14,024 nucleotides of DNA from an uncultured Mycoplasmatota bacterium. Its GTDB lineage: Bacteria; Bacillota_I; Bacilli_A; RF39; UBA660. The position numbers and the translations under genes are program-made. Location: the NCBI GenBank assembly GCA_900551925.1, contig URXR01000029.1, positions 1 through 14,024 of the forward strand, read 5' to 3'. Position 1 is the first letter of the stretch. The number at the start of each line of letters is the position of its first letter. Under the pieces are notes generated by a model that saw nothing but the letters and a program-made list of their open reading frames with translations, was not told the origin of the DNA and ran no database searches. Of this stretch, positions 13,926 through 14,024 are shown piece after piece.

Positions 13926-13954
13926 ATAATAAATTATTTCCATTTCAATGTCAA
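13926..13954 (-). promoter_or_regulatory. Strong promoter of ffs-tadA
   Basis: A perfect TTGACA (13949-13954) is 17 nt from TATTAT (13926-13931). The expected start is G at 13919, the first base of the closing SRP helix. It is the closest to consensus of all promoters in the window, as suits a stable RNA. Confidence 0.88.
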
Positions 13955-14007
13955 CATTTTAATTACAATGTGTTAATCCTTTTTTAAAAAGATACCTTAT
14001 CATTAAT

Positions 14008-14024
14008 AAAAAAGATTCCGATAT
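14008..14024 (-). terminator. Possible 3' half of an upstream gene's terminator (cut by window end)
   Basis: On the minus strand ATATCGGAATC followed by six T looks like the descending arm and U-tract of an intrinsic terminator whose other arm lies outside the window. Unproven without the missing sequence. Confidence 0.3.

Overview
The window is a very AT-rich stretch of a bacterial chromosome with every gene on the minus strand. The gene order (SRP RNA and tadA, dnaX, ybaB, recR, bofA-like, holB, ricT, pth, mfd, spoVT, metG, tatD, 3D-domain protein) follows the origin-proximal region of Bacillus, with many genes missing (tmk, yaaQ, yaaR, yabA, rsmI, ksgA). Together with the T-box leader, Gram-positive Shine-Dalgarno sites and a very short SRP RNA, this points to a streamlined low-GC Firmicute of the Bacilli, probably an uncultured host-associated lineage. 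The standard code is used: holB ends on TGA, and Trp codons I read are TGG. SpoVT and BofA homologues suggest spore-forming ancestry.

Read in the direction of transcription, the right end holds a strong promoter driving a roughly 78-nt SRP RNA (ffs), whose U-tract runs straight into the ribosome binding site of tadA. tadA ends inside a parS palindrome. Then comes about 860 bp without a gene between the tadA stop and the dnaX start. Most of it (12655-13419) is a diverged tandem repeat carrying five perfect copies of the ParB site parS (TGTTTCACGTGAAACA), alternating with three copies of the Noc site (ATTTCCCGGGAAAT). A fourth Noc site lies inside the dnaX coding sequence. This looks like a compound centromere and nucleoid-occlusion loading locus, and it is the main discovery of the window.

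The middle is a tight run of eight genes for replication, repair and translation: dnaX, ybaB, recR, a bofA-like gene, holB, ricT, pth and mfd. It runs from a promoter at 12589-12617 to a terminator overlapping the mfd stop. dnaX appears to start at ATT, and the bofA-like start sits in the loop of a perfect 16-bp stem.

The left part holds spoVT alone, metG behind a methionine T-box with its own promoter and terminator, a 46-residue membrane ORF not listed among longer frames, tatD, and a membrane-anchored 3D-domain protein closed by a terminator. A single consensus DnaA box lies at the left edge.
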